This document shows, one piece after another, positions 43,892 to 52,653 of a DNA stretch of 64,000 nucleotides. The notes below the pieces were generated by a model. That model did not search any database. It saw only the letters and a list, made by a program, of their open reading frames with translations, and was not told the DNA's origin. The DNA comes from Chitinophaga sp. Cy-1792 (GTDB lineage: Bacteria; Bacteroidota; Bacteroidia; Chitinophagales; Chitinophagaceae): assembly GCF_011752935.1 (NCBI RefSeq), contig NZ_VWWO01000003.1, positions 1,054,001 through 1,118,000 of the forward strand, given 5' to 3'. Each line of letters opens with the position of its first letter. The stretch's first letter is position 1. The position numbers and the translations under genes were made by a program.

Positions 43892-43962
43892 GGGAGGTGC
43901 AGCCGGAATTTGTTCCCGGATTTTGGGAGCAAGTCTGTTGAGCGCACTATGCTGCATCTCCC
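43892..43962 (+). ncRNA. Paired spacer element after M57 copy 1
   Basis: Arms 43892-43903 and 43951-43962 pair over 12 bp with one G:T. The equivalent element after copy 2 is 45445-45515. Substitutions between copies keep pairing (G:T versus A:T at position 6; T:A versus T:G at position 7), hinting at selection on RNA structure. Confidence 0.4.
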
Positions 43963-44043
43963 TATTTCTTCATTATATATTTCTGACGGACTCCCGGCTG
44001 GTTTATCTATAATATTTCTTTTTCTTCCCGGATAAAATATCAA

Positions 44044-44077
44044 GACCGCCGCCATTGCCATAGTTATTGAAGCCTGA
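44044..44077 (+). pseudogene. Remnant of a duplicated intradiol dioxygenase gene
   Basis: Translates as AAIAIVIEA then TGA, matching AAAIPVVIEAC of the intact dioxygenase (45617-46348) with the Cys codon TGC changed to TGA. The start codon region is deleted and nothing follows. It marks the truncated end of duplication unit 1. Confidence 0.75.
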
Positions 44078-44563
44078 AAAACACGCCCTTCAGTGCTTTT
44101 ACCTGAAGCGAATAAATAGTGATTATTACTGCAGCAGCAACGGATACGTTATCCCAATTTTTTCTGGTAGAAAAGAAAATGATTTTTTAAAGTCCAACGA
44201 AAGTTGTAACTTAATATCACGAGTTGTACTGGAATATATCAATGGCATCAATGCCTGATCATCGCAACTAAAATGTAGTTAATCTCAATAGCAAGTCTGA
44301 AGGCCGGAAAGCCCAATATTATCGAACTATCTCCATCTTTTAAGAACCCGCATTTTGGAAACTGAATAGCATATACATGCTTTTGAGAAAATGAAACGCC
44401 TCCATTTATCAGTTGCCTACGTAATTATGGATTGTTGAAAAATGCTAATAAGCTGTCTGCACGCTGCCTTTCGGGTAGTGCATGATTGTATTGGCGTATT
44501 TCTAACTCCTATCTCAGACAAGTAGCAAATATATTTTTTCTATAAAACCCAAAATCTACATGT

Positions 44564-45388
44564 ATGAAAAAGCAAACGCTTAATATTCTTTACTGTCTCC
44601 TGGCTGCATTTATTATGGTATCCTGCCAGAAAAACGTTAAAAGCACTGATGCAGTTCCGCAAGCAGTCAGCGACGATGTTTTAGCCTCTATTAAAGCTTA
44701 TGGCTTCTCTACCAGCGATGTTCATCCCACAGACGGAGGATATATCGTAGAAGGTGATATCTTCCTGTCTAATGATGATCTTGCACTGAAAGTGAGTGGC
44801 CCTACATTGCAGGTGGCCAAAACAGAACAATACAGAACCACCAACCTGGTGACCGGTTTGCCACGTATTATTAAAATTAAAGTGAGTAACCTGGGTGCCG
44901 CTTTTATATCTGGCACTGATACTGCCATTGCCAGATATAACAGACTCGGACTGCGTATCACTTTTCAGCGTATTACCAGTGGCACTGCTGATATTACCAT
45001 TCAGGGCTTCAACCAGGGCCCAAGCGGTGGATATATTACCCTCGGCTCTTCCGGATTCCCCACCAGTGCCGGTAAGCCTTATAACCTGATTCAAATGAAT
45101 ACCAACGCACAGGCTTATGGTGCCAACCCCAACGTACTGTACGTAGGATCTGTTATCCAACATGAAATTGGTCACTGCATCGGTATGCGTCATACGGATT
45201 ATATGAACCGTGCCTACAGCTGCGGCGGTACCGCTACCAATGAAGGAACTGCAGGCGTTGGCGCCATCCAGATCCCAGGTACCCCAAGCACCGCCGATCC
45301 TAACTCCTGGATGCTGGCCTGCTCCAACGGCGGAAACCGCACCTTCAATGCCAATGATATCATCGCATTGAAATATCTGTATAAATAA
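44564..45388 (+). CDS. M57-family (HEIGH) metalloprotease lipoprotein, copy 2
   Basis: 274 residues, same length as copy 1. Lipoprotein signal (MKKQTLNILYCLLAAFIMVSC) with lipobox; here the run is given as MKKQTLNILY and FIMVSC. Protease motif HEIGHCIGMRH at 200-210. The most variable stretch against copy 1 is residues 55-75 and 102-116; the protease core and the C-terminal CSNGGNRTFNANDII segment are the same. It is followed by a spacer and the dioxygenase gene, which may be co-transcribed. Confidence 0.88.
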   Translation: MKKQTLNILYCLLAAFIMVSCQKNVKSTDAVPQAVSDDVLASIKAYGFSTSDVHPTDGGYIVEGDIFLSNDDLALKVSGPTLQVAKTEQYRTTNLVTGLPRIIKIKVSNLGAAFISGTDTAIARYNRLGLRITFQRITSGTADITIQGFNQGPSGGYITLGSSGFPTSAGKPYNLIQMNTNAQAYGANPNVLYVGSVIQHEIGHCIGMRHTDYMNRAYSCGGTATNEGTAGVGAIQIPGTPSTADPNSWMLACSNGGNRTFNANDIIALKYLYK

Positions 45389-45444
45389 AAGATAAAATGA
45401 CATTTAATCCTGGTGGAACAGGATAGATGCATGCATCATCTTTG

Positions 45445-45515
45445 GGGAGATGCTGTCGGAATTTGTTCCCGGATCTGTGAAGCAGGTTTGTTGAACACAC
45501 TTTGCCGCGTCTCCC
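45445..45515 (+). ncRNA. Paired spacer element after M57 copy 2
   Basis: Arms 45445-45453 and 45507-45515 pair over 9 bp with one G:T, and the interior keeps CGGAATTTGTTCCCGGAT, identical to copy 1. It lies between M57 copy 2 and the dioxygenase, so it could be a processing site or an attenuator. Confidence 0.4.
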
Positions 45516-45616
45516 TATTTCTTTTGCCTATATTTCTGCCGGGACTTCCGGCTGGTTTATCTATAATTTTTCTTTTTCTTCCCGGATTAAAAAATCTTTG
45601 ATGAAAACGATCTATT

Positions 45617-46348
45617 ATGGAACAATCAAGGAAGAAATTTTTGAAAAACCTGCTCGTCAGCGCAGCCGCCATTCCCGTAGTTATTGAAGCCTGCAAAAAG
45701 AGCAACGACACCACCACCGACACAACGGATACCACCAGCAACAGCAACAACGGTAGCTGTACCAAAGCACCTGAAGAAACAGACGGACCATACCCGCTCT
45801 ATGCCTCCCGTACAGAAGCAATCGACCATGTAGACATCACCGAAGGAAAAACAGGAATTCCCCTGAATGTAACCATCAATATCCTCAACGTCAACAACAG
45901 CTGTCAGCCACTCGCCAACGCCCGCGTAGATATCTGGCATTGTGATAAGGATGGCTACTATTCCGGTTATACCAATAATGGCTATCTCGGCACGCAAAAT
46001 AATGAGAAAGCAACCTTCTGCAGGGGAATACAACATACCGATGCCAATGGCCAGGTGAAATTCGCTACCATCTACCCAGGCTGGTATACCGGCCGCATCA
46101 CTCATATTCACGCACAGATATACGTGAACGATGTACTGAAAACAACGACACAGATCGCGTTCCCGGATGATCTCAATACCATCATTTATAAAACGGCTTT
46201 ATATGCGGCACACGGACAAAATAATTCTGTGGCCAGAAACAGTGCGGATTCTGTCTTTGCAGACTCATTATATGCCGAACTGGCAAGCGTTACGGCTAAT
46301 ACTAGTGGGGGATACGATATGGTTCATACAATCCGTATCAGTGGTTAG
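45617..46348 (+). CDS. Secreted intradiol ring-cleavage dioxygenase-like protein
   Basis: 243 residues. The N-terminus SRKKFLK followed by a hydrophobic stretch and IEACKK looks like a twin-arginine-type (RK variant) lipoprotein signal. The body has the intradiol fold: ETDGPYPLY, ARVDIWHCDKDGYYSGY, FCRGIQHTD, and IYPGWYTGRITHIHAQIY, carrying the expected Tyr and two His ligands of non-haem Fe(III). Extracytoplasmic intradiol dioxygenase homologues are known in bacteria and fungi; the substrate here is unknown. The gene immediately follows the duplicated M57 unit, and a broken copy of its start lies at 44044. Confidence 0.87.
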   Translation: MEQSRKKFLKNLLVSAAAIPVVIEACKKSNDTTTDTTDTTSNSNNGSCTKAPEETDGPYPLYASRTEAIDHVDITEGKTGIPLNVTINILNVNNSCQPLANARVDIWHCDKDGYYSGYTNNGYLGTQNNEKATFCRGIQHTDANGQVKFATIYPGWYTGRITHIHAQIYVNDVLKTTTQIAFPDDLNTIIYKTALYAAHGQNNSVARNSADSVFADSLYAELASVTANTSGGYDMVHTIRISG

Positions 46349-46379
46349 GAAACAACCTCAGGGTTGTTTCCATTCTTTT
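46348..46379. terminator. Terminator between the dioxygenase and LytTR regulator genes
   Basis: A 10-bp stem (46348-46357 / 46362-46371), loop TCAG, then a T-rich tract. It overlaps the end of the convergent regulator gene. Confidence 0.7.
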
Positions 46380-47050
46380 AAAAACTGACTGTAACTATCG
46401 CCAACAGGCAATTGCATGCCACAGTTCATCCTCACCAGCCGGTTACTTACCGAGCGGATTTCATGTACTGCTACGATATAACTACGGTGTATCCTGCTGA
46501 ATTTGCCAGCAGGTAACTGCTCCAACATTTTTTTCATGGTCATCAACGTCAGTACCGGAGCTGCATCTGTCAGATGTATACGTACATAATCTTTTAAACT
46601 CTCTATATACCTTATCCTGCGGGTATCTATCCGCATTACCTGGTAGGAAGAATGTATCACCAGGAAGTCTTTTTCTGATTGCTCCTGCTGTTTGCCACAT
46701 TGGGACAATACCTTATCAATAGACTTTTCGAAGCGCTCAAAACTGATAGGTTTCAGCAGGTAGTCTACGGCATTGAGTTCAAAACCATCGAAGGCATATT
46801 GCTTATAAGCTGTTGTGAAAATGATCATTGGCGCATCATGCAGCGAACGCGCCAGTTCTACGCCACTAATATCCGGCATCTGAATATCCATGAAGATAAG
46901 GTCCACTTTCGCATGACGCAGCCAGGCCGCTGCGGCAATAGCATCATCGAAGGTTTGTACCAGCTTCAGTGCCTTGAACTGACGGGCATGAGTGGTGATT
47001 ACATCCAATGCCGGCGGCTCATTATCGATCGCTATGAATTTTATCTCCAT
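46358..47050 (-). CDS. LytTR-family response regulator
   Basis: 230 residues. Receiver domain with acceptor Asp in VDLIFMDIQMPD and conserved Thr/Lys downstream (IIFTTAYKQYAF, LLKPI). LytTR DNA-binding domain from about 130 (MRIDTRRIRYIESLKDYVRIHL; IHRSYIVAV). It overlaps the upstream kinase gene by 29 nt, so the two are translated together as a two-component pair. Targets unknown. Confidence 0.94.
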   Translation of the reverse strand: MEIKFIAIDNEPPALDVITTHARQFKALKLVQTFDDAIAAAAWLRHAKVDLIFMDIQMPDISGVELARSLHDAPMIIFTTAYKQYAFDGFELNAVDYLLKPISFERFEKSIDKVLSQCGKQQEQSEKDFLVIHSSYQVMRIDTRRIRYIESLKDYVRIHLTDAAPVLTLMTMKKMLEQLPAGKFSRIHRSYIVAVHEIRSVSNRLVRMNCGMQLPVGDSYSQFLKEWKQP

Positions 47051-48140
47051 ACAGTCCCTGCAATATTAATGTTACTTGAAATTGACCAGCTACCTCCTCT
47101 GTTGTTAAGGTATAACGGTCCGGATAAAGATGCTCCAGTCGCTGAACGGTATTGGAAATGCCAATTCCTGTACGGTTTTCCTGCTGATGTTTCTTGAATA
47201 TCTTATTACTGCAAAAGAAGCGGATACTATCTTCCTCAATATTCAATGTTATTATAATTCTGGACTCTTCATGGTTACTCAGGCCATATTTGAATGCATT
47301 CTCCAGGAAAGGCAGCAGCACCAGTGGCGCTATACATTTCACACCAGGATCCCCGGTGATGGTCACCTCCACCTTGGTTTGCTTGCTGAGTCTGAGTCGT
47401 TGCAGGTCTATATAATCATTCAGACAAGCTATTTCTCCCTGTAATAACACATAATTCCTGTTCTCCTCTGTTACGTAACGCAGCATGTTAGACAACTTCA
47501 TGATGCTTGGCGCCGCATATTCATTACGGGTGATGGCCAGCGAGTAGATATTGTTGAGCGTATTAAAAAGAAAATGGGGGTTGATCTGTGCTTTAAGAAA
47601 AGATAACTCCGCCTGTGTTTTGCGGGTTTCTGCATATAATGCGCGTTTCTCTGTCTGCCGCCAGCGGTGTGTGGTTTCTATGGCCACACTCAGCGCTATG
47701 GTGAGCATACAGAGAAATAAACTGATGAAATCCATATGGAACCGCATACGCCCCGGTCCTGGTGGTTGTGCCGGCATAGCAGGCATCATGCCATCAGGGG
47801 GCGGCCCGTGGTGCATCATCGGTGGGCCCATATGATGGGGGAAACGCATAAAGAGATGATCAAACGGTTGCATCAGGTTGATCATCAGCAATAATATTAC
47901 TATCGAGAAGAAATACAGTAAGTAGTGCTTCCGGAAGAAAAGTTGAGGGAAAAGAAAATTAGTATGAAAATAGAACAGTGCCGAATAAGTCAGGATGAAT
48001 ACCAGAAATTCCGGCGAGAATAAGATAGCCAGGGCACGGCTGTCACCCGTCTGCCCGCTGATAAACAGTAAAGGCAAACTAATAAGAATAAGCCAACCAG
48101 TAAGATGGGCTATGATGACAGATGATTTTAACCGGACCAT
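47022..48140 (-). CDS. LytS-type sensor histidine kinase
   Basis: 372 residues. Four hydrophobic helices in the first 160 residues, with a Pro/Met/His-rich loop (MRFPHHMGPPMMHHGPPP, near 110) unusual enough to suggest metal contact. Then the His_kinase domain with phospho-acceptor His in INPHFLFNTLNNI and an ATPase domain ending RTGIGISNTVQRL. Partner of the LytTR regulator with which it overlaps. Confidence 0.93.
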   Translation of the reverse strand: MVRLKSSVIIAHLTGWLILISLPLLFISGQTGDSRALAILFSPEFLVFILTYSALFYFHTNFLFPQLFFRKHYLLYFFSIVILLLMINLMQPFDHLFMRFPHHMGPPMMHHGPPPDGMMPAMPAQPPGPGRMRFHMDFISLFLCMLTIALSVAIETTHRWRQTEKRALYAETRKTQAELSFLKAQINPHFLFNTLNNIYSLAITRNEYAAPSIMKLSNMLRYVTEENRNYVLLQGEIACLNDYIDLQRLRLSKQTKVEVTITGDPGVKCIAPLVLLPFLENAFKYGLSNHEESRIIITLNIEEDSIRFFCSNKIFKKHQQENRTGIGISNTVQRLEHLYPDRYTLTTEEVAGQFQVTLILQGLYGDKIHSDR

Positions 48141-48311
48141 GCACGACAGAATTTATTACACTAATGAAATTTGGTGCAATCTGCCCATATAATTATCCTT
48201 AACTCTGTCAACAGCGTTATTGTGTCGATGAATGATAGGAATACATTGCTAATCCTTTCCAGCCTCCCGGAATTGTACTAAATTGCCTGTTTTATTAAAA
48301 GAATCAAAAAT

Positions 48312-50471
48312 ATGTTGCAAAATTCAGTGAAGAAATGGCTGCTGCTGGCACTACTGGTGCTCTCTCAGCATGTTTATGCTACTGAGGGGATGTGGTTGCC
48401 GCAGCTGCTCTCTAATCTCAATGAAAAAGAGATGAAGGGTATGGGTATGAAAATCAATGCCTCAGATATTTATAACATTAATAAAGGAAGTCTGAAAGAT
48501 GCGATTGTCAGCTTCGGTGGTTTCTGTACGGCAGAAGTGATCTCCTCCCAGGGATTATTACTGACTAACCACCACTGTGGTTACGATGCTATCCAGAAAC
48601 ATTCTTCACTGGAGCATAACTATCTGGAAAATGGCTTCTGGGCACGTACTGCTGCTGAAGAACTGCCAAACCCGGGCCTGACGGCTACCTTCATCGTTCG
48701 CATCGATGATGTTACCAAAGCTGCCGTTGCAGATGTGAAACCTGGTATGACGGAGAAAGAAAGACAATCCGCTATTGATAAACGCCTGGAAATCATTAAA
48801 CAACAGGTGAAAAAGGAATCATGGCAGGACGCTATGATCAAACCTTTTTTTGAAGGAAATAAATACTATCTCTTCGTAACCGAAACCTATAAGGATGTTC
48901 GCCTGGTAGGTACACCACCTTCTTCTATCGGTAAGTTCGGATCAGATACGGATAACTGGGTATGGCCCCGTCATACAGGCGATTTCAGCATGTTTCGTAT
49001 CTACGCCGGTAAGGATGGCAAGCCAGCTCCGTATTCGGCGGATAATGTGCCTTTAAAGCCAAAATATTTTCTGCCAATCTCCATGAAAGGCGTTAAAAAG
49101 GACGACTTCACCATGGTAATGGGATTCCCTGGCCGTACCACCGAATACCTGCCTTCCGAAGCAGTGAAACAAACAGTGGAAGTACTCGACTTTGCCAAAG
49201 TGGAAATGCGCGATGCCGCCCTGAAAATCTGGGATGGCTACATGCGTAAAAATGAGCAGATCAAAATCCAATACGCCGCTAAGTTTGCCAGCACCGCTAA
49301 CTACTGGAAAAAATGGCAGGGCGAAATGCTGGGCATCAAAAAAACAGATGGTATCGCTAAAAAACAACGCTACGAAGCGGAATACAATAAACTCCTGAAC
49401 GCCAACCCTGCACTGAAACAGCAGTACGGCGGCGTGCTCGATACCCTGAATGCCCTCTACGTTAAAATCAATCCCTACGCACAGAACCGCGATTACTATT
49501 CCGAGCTGACCAAAAACGTAGAACTGCTGTCCGCAGCAGATAAACTGTTCGACTACCTCGACAAAATGAACGCTAACGGTTCTTCCGACGATAGCCGCAA
49601 TAAGTTCGCCGGTACCATGCAGGACTTCTATAAAAATTATAATCCGGGTGTAGACAAAGACGTATTTGTTAGCCTGGTGGATATCTACACGAAACGGGTG
49701 CCTGAAAATCTTCGTGGCAGCCTGTTTAATAATATCTGGAGCGCCAGTGGTAATAGCAGCAAGACTTTAGCTGATAATGTGTATGCTACCTCCGCACTCA
49801 CAGCACATGCTAAAGTAATGAAACTGGTACAACTGCCACAGGAAGAAATGATCGCGGCACTTCGCAAAGACCTGGGTGTCCAGCTGGCCATTGCTTTACA
49901 TGAAGGTTTTAAAGAAAATGTTGCACCACAGCTATCAGCACTGCAACTGCAGATCAACGACCGTCAACGCACCTATATGCAGGCACAGATGGATGTTTTG
50001 GCCGGTAAGAAGAATTTCTATCCGGATGCCAACAGTACCCTGCGTGTTACCTATGGTAAGGTAGATGGCTACAGCCCTAAAGATGGCGTAGATTATGACT
50101 ACTATACCTGGCTGGATGGTGTGATGGAAAAATATATTCCTGGCGACTATGAGTTCGATGTACCTGCAAAACTGATTGAACTCTACAAGAAAAAAGACTA
50201 CGGCAGATATGGCGTTAACGGTAAAATGCCGGTATGCTTCATCGCGAGCAACCATACTACCGGTGGTAACTCCGGAAGTCCGGCGCTGAATGCCTACGGA
50301 CAGCTGATCGGTCTTAACTTCGACCGCACCTGGGAAGGTACCATGAGCGATATTAACTATGATCCTTCTATCTGTAGAAATATCATGGTAGATATCCGCT
50401 ATGTGTTGTTTATCGTAGATAAATTTGCCGGCTGTACAAGGCTGGTGGATGAAATGAAACTGGTGAACTAA
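48312..50471 (+). CDS. S46-family dipeptidyl-peptidase (DPP7/DPP11-like)
   Basis: 719 residues with a signal peptide (MLQNSVKKWLLLAL, cleavage near VYATEG). Chymotrypsin-like triad: His in LLTNHHCGYDAI, Asp in the DTDNWVWPRHTGDF region, Ser in TTGGNSGSPALN. S46 enzymes are Bacteroidota periplasmic exopeptidases that release dipeptides from oligopeptides. The residue after NFD in the substrate pocket is Arg (NFDRTWEGTMSD), as in the Asp/Glu-preferring DPP11 type, whereas DPP7 has Gly; this assignment is inferred from one motif. A bidirectional terminator follows. Confidence 0.93.
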   Translation: MLQNSVKKWLLLALLVLSQHVYATEGMWLPQLLSNLNEKEMKGMGMKINASDIYNINKGSLKDAIVSFGGFCTAEVISSQGLLLTNHHCGYDAIQKHSSLEHNYLENGFWARTAAEELPNPGLTATFIVRIDDVTKAAVADVKPGMTEKERQSAIDKRLEIIKQQVKKESWQDAMIKPFFEGNKYYLFVTETYKDVRLVGTPPSSIGKFGSDTDNWVWPRHTGDFSMFRIYAGKDGKPAPYSADNVPLKPKYFLPISMKGVKKDDFTMVMGFPGRTTEYLPSEAVKQTVEVLDFAKVEMRDAALKIWDGYMRKNEQIKIQYAAKFASTANYWKKWQGEMLGIKKTDGIAKKQRYEAEYNKLLNANPALKQQYGGVLDTLNALYVKINPYAQNRDYYSELTKNVELLSAADKLFDYLDKMNANGSSDDSRNKFAGTMQDFYKNYNPGVDKDVFVSLVDIYTKRVPENLRGSLFNNIWSASGNSSKTLADNVYATSALTAHAKVMKLVQLPQEEMIAALRKDLGVQLAIALHEGFKENVAPQLSALQLQINDRQRTYMQAQMDVLAGKKNFYPDANSTLRVTYGKVDGYSPKDGVDYDYYTWLDGVMEKYIPGDYEFDVPAKLIELYKKKDYGRYGVNGKMPVCFIASNHTTGGNSGSPALNAYGQLIGLNFDRTWEGTMSDINYDPSICRNIMVDIRYVLFIVDKFAGCTRLVDEMKLVN

Positions 50472-50485
50472 TCTGGTTTAAGATA

Positions 50486-50526
50486 AAAAGAGAAGGGCGG
50501 AACATTTGTTCCGCCCTTTGCTTTTT
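50486..50526. terminator. Bidirectional terminator, S46 peptidase / methyltransferase
   Basis: An 11-bp GC-rich stem (50493-50503 / 50508-50518), loop ATTT, extended by A-run left and T-run right after a small internal mismatch. It lies between convergent genes and touches the methyltransferase stop codon. Confidence 0.8.
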
Positions 50527-51418
50527 ATGAAGATATTTTACATTCATAGACAATAGAACTGCAACGGTCCACCTCTTTAAGGCCTCTGCGATAGGAGCGT
50601 AGTCCATGCCAGAAACCTTGCAGCAGCCTGCTTTTCCCGGTTTTATATTTTTCGCTGAGCAAGCTAACATAAAAGCCATCGAATACCATTGGATGTTTCT
50701 TTACTACCGTGATACCATGCTGTGCCAGCAGCGACTCCATCGCGGCTGGAGAGAAGTGGTACAGGTGGCGCGGAACATCATAGGCAGCCCAGAACCCTTT
50801 GTAGTAGCTGGCATCCAGGGAAGTGTAATTTGGAACGGCAATAATGATGGCGCCTTCCGGTTTGACGAGCTTACGCATTTGTTCCAGGTAACGGTGCAGC
50901 TCATGAACATGCTCGAGTACATGCCACATGGTAATGGCGTCGAACTGTTGCTGCTGCAGCGTAAACAGCTGATCTACCGGCAACGCCTCGATCTGGTACA
51001 GCTGTTTGGCATTGTGACGCGCCGTATCATCCGGTTCCAGGCCAGTCACATTCCAGCCTCCGGTTTTCATATAATGCAGAAATGCACCGGTGCCACTGCC
51101 GATATCAAGCAGGGTTCCCTGTTTCAGGCCACTTGCCGACCTAACCCAGTTTTGTTTGCTGCGAAGGGTAATTTTTCTTACGCTGTGATAGAGGCGGTTA
51201 ATCAAACCCTCTTTTGTTTCTGTATGGGAGATGTATTCCTGCGACTGGTAATATTTGCCGATATGCGCACCATCAGGTACATTCTGTGTGAAACGACCAG
51301 TACAGGTACCGCAATGCCAGATACCAAAGGTTTCTTTAGATACAGTGTAGTCTTTAGCTGTTAGCGCTTCATGTATTTGAGAGGATCCACAAAGCGGACA
51401 GGTATTTCGATAAATCAA
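50525..51418 (-). CDS. SAM-dependent methyltransferase with N-terminal zinc ribbon
   Basis: About 297 residues. The N-terminus has CPLCGS and WHCGTCTGRF, a four-Cys zinc ribbon, followed by the class I methyltransferase fold (LLDIGSGTGAFLHYM; MWHVLEHVHELHRYL; AIIIAVPNY). This arrangement occurs in methyltransferases acting on sugars or lipids of the cell surface, but the substrate here is unknown. No ATG precedes the zinc ribbon, so the TTG at 51418 is used; that TTG overlaps a TAACTTTG box, so the start remains uncertain. Confidence 0.85.
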   Translation of the reverse strand: MIYRNTCPLCGSSQIHEALTAKDYTVSKETFGIWHCGTCTGRFTQNVPDGAHIGKYYQSQEYISHTETKEGLINRLYHSVRKITLRSKQNWVRSASGLKQGTLLDIGSGTGAFLHYMKTGGWNVTGLEPDDTARHNAKQLYQIEALPVDQLFTLQQQQFDAITMWHVLEHVHELHRYLEQMRKLVKPEGAIIIAVPNYTSLDASYYKGFWAAYDVPRHLYHFSPAAMESLLAQHGITVVKKHPMVFDGFYVSLLSEKYKTGKSRLLQGFWHGLRSYRRGLKEVDRCSSIVYECKISS

Positions 51419-51740
51419 AGTTATGCAGTTATTTTTTTGCCAAATTAATATTAAAATTTTTTATCCTCAATGATATTCTGCCATTCAACACATAAAATAT
51501 CCGCGATCGTTTTGCTGATGCTGCATAAAAAAGTCTGCACCCTGCCAGCCAAAATGCCATCATATGCTTCGATTCGCCTGGTATCCACCCGAACAATCCT
51601 GTTGAGTGGTTGTTGTGCTGTAATATCTTTCGGAGCATACCATTTATTGTACGAGGCTGTCATTGCAATGTTACATAATTATTATGGTACTTCGCTGTGG
51701 AGAAAAATATTGATATTTTAGGAAAAAGTTACTGCGTTTT
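51419..51740. other. 322-bp gap before the M23 gene
   Basis: No gene I can recognise. A 70-codon minus-strand frame (51451-51663, ATG start) and an 83-codon plus-strand frame overlap here; neither shows a recognisable domain, ribosome-binding site or composition that favours it. Either could be a small hypothetical gene or a decayed remnant. Confidence 0.5.
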
Positions 51741-52652
51741 ATGATTATATATGCCTTATTAGGTATGACCCTGCTGTTGGCGTTTTTGAGTCTGCGGTTT
51801 GTTTGGTTGGCAGGGAAACGGCCACCAGGCGTATCCTTCAGTTATCTTTTTCTGGGAATAGGCTTAGGCACTTTCGTGTATTTGTTTGGCACCTGGGTTT
51901 ATCTGAGCATATATGCCGGTTATTTATTCGGCGTACTTTTTTTGCTGGATCTGCTGGCTGTTTTTATCCGTAAGAAGTCGCCCCATACACCGCCGGCCCG
52001 GTGGAAAGTAAGGGCTAACCTCGGTCTGGCAGTACTGCTGCTGACACTTAACCTGCTTTATTTTACCGGAACGACCGGCAAACCAGCGGTAATAGAGCTA
52101 TCATTTCCATTCAGGGGAAACAGGTATTATGTTTTGCAGGGAGGTAAGGGCCTGCCTACAAATGTTTTTCATTTCAGCCTGCGCGGGGCGATTTATGCGA
52201 TGGATATTGTTAAACTGAACAGGTTTGGAGGCAGGGCAGATAAGGTTTTTTCAAGAAATCTACCCGATTATGAAATCTTCGGCGATACGTTATATGCTCC
52301 CTGCAACGGCCGTGTAGTACGGGCTTACAGTAATAATCCGGATAATATTCCTCCCAATATGAAGCGGGGGCCGAAAAATACCAATCAGGTGTTGCTGGAA
52401 ACAGACAGCTGCTATATCTTCATGGGTCACCTCCGGATGAACAGTGTGCTGGTGCATGACGGTGATGAAGTAGTAACAGGGCAGCCACTGGCTTGTATTG
52501 GTAATTCCGGCTTCAGTACGGAACCGCACCTGCATATACAGGTACATAAAAAACAAGGGGATATTCCCTGGTATCTGGGAACTCCCCTTTATATTCATTT
52601 TAATGGAAAAGGCTATCTGCTGAACGATGTGATCCGGAACCCCGGCCACTGA
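51741..52652 (+). CDS. M23-type metallopeptidase with N-terminal membrane domain
   Basis: 303 residues. Four hydrophobic helices in the first 125 residues, then an M23 (LytM-like) domain: FHFSLRGAIYAMDI (His and Asp ligands), LYAPCNGRVVRAY, FMGHLRMNSVLV, and STEPHLHIQVH with the HxH motif. A membrane-tethered peptidoglycan or related peptidase is likely. It ends 1 bp from the stop codon of the convergent gene. Confidence 0.82.
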   Translation: MIIYALLGMTLLLAFLSLRFVWLAGKRPPGVSFSYLFLGIGLGTFVYLFGTWVYLSIYAGYLFGVLFLLDLLAVFIRKKSPHTPPARWKVRANLGLAVLLLTLNLLYFTGTTGKPAVIELSFPFRGNRYYVLQGGKGLPTNVFHFSLRGAIYAMDIVKLNRFGGRADKVFSRNLPDYEIFGDTLYAPCNGRVVRAYSNNPDNIPPNMKRGPKNTNQVLLETDSCYIFMGHLRMNSVLVHDGDEVVTGQPLACIGNSGFSTEPHLHIQVHKKQGDIPWYLGTPLYIHFNGKGYLLNDVIRNPGH

Positions 52653-52653
52653 C

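Larger units (their letters stand above)
42581..44086 (+). repeat. Segmental duplication, unit 1
   Basis: Leader + M57 gene + spacer + remnant of a dioxygenase 5' end. It is homologous to 44149-45702: the M57 stops and starts are both offset by 1,557 bp. Non-coding parts have diverged much more than the coding parts. Relative to unit 2, about 60 bp are missing around the dioxygenase start codon. Confidence 0.85.
43832..44563. other. Spacer between M57 copies (732 bp): hairpins, gene remnant, second leader
   Basis: In order: a stop-proximal hairpin (AATCCTG/CAGGATT near 43850-43872); a 71-nt base-paired element (43892-43962); the dioxygenase remnant (44044-44077); about 60 bp unique to this copy; then the second leader from 44149. 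No intact gene. Confidence 0.7.
44149..45702 (+). repeat. Segmental duplication, unit 2
   Basis: Leader + M57 gene + spacer + intact dioxygenase start; counterpart of 42581-44086. It opens with the same TTATCCCAATTTTTT found at 42581. This copy retains the complete dioxygenase and so probably represents the ancestral order. Confidence 0.85.
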
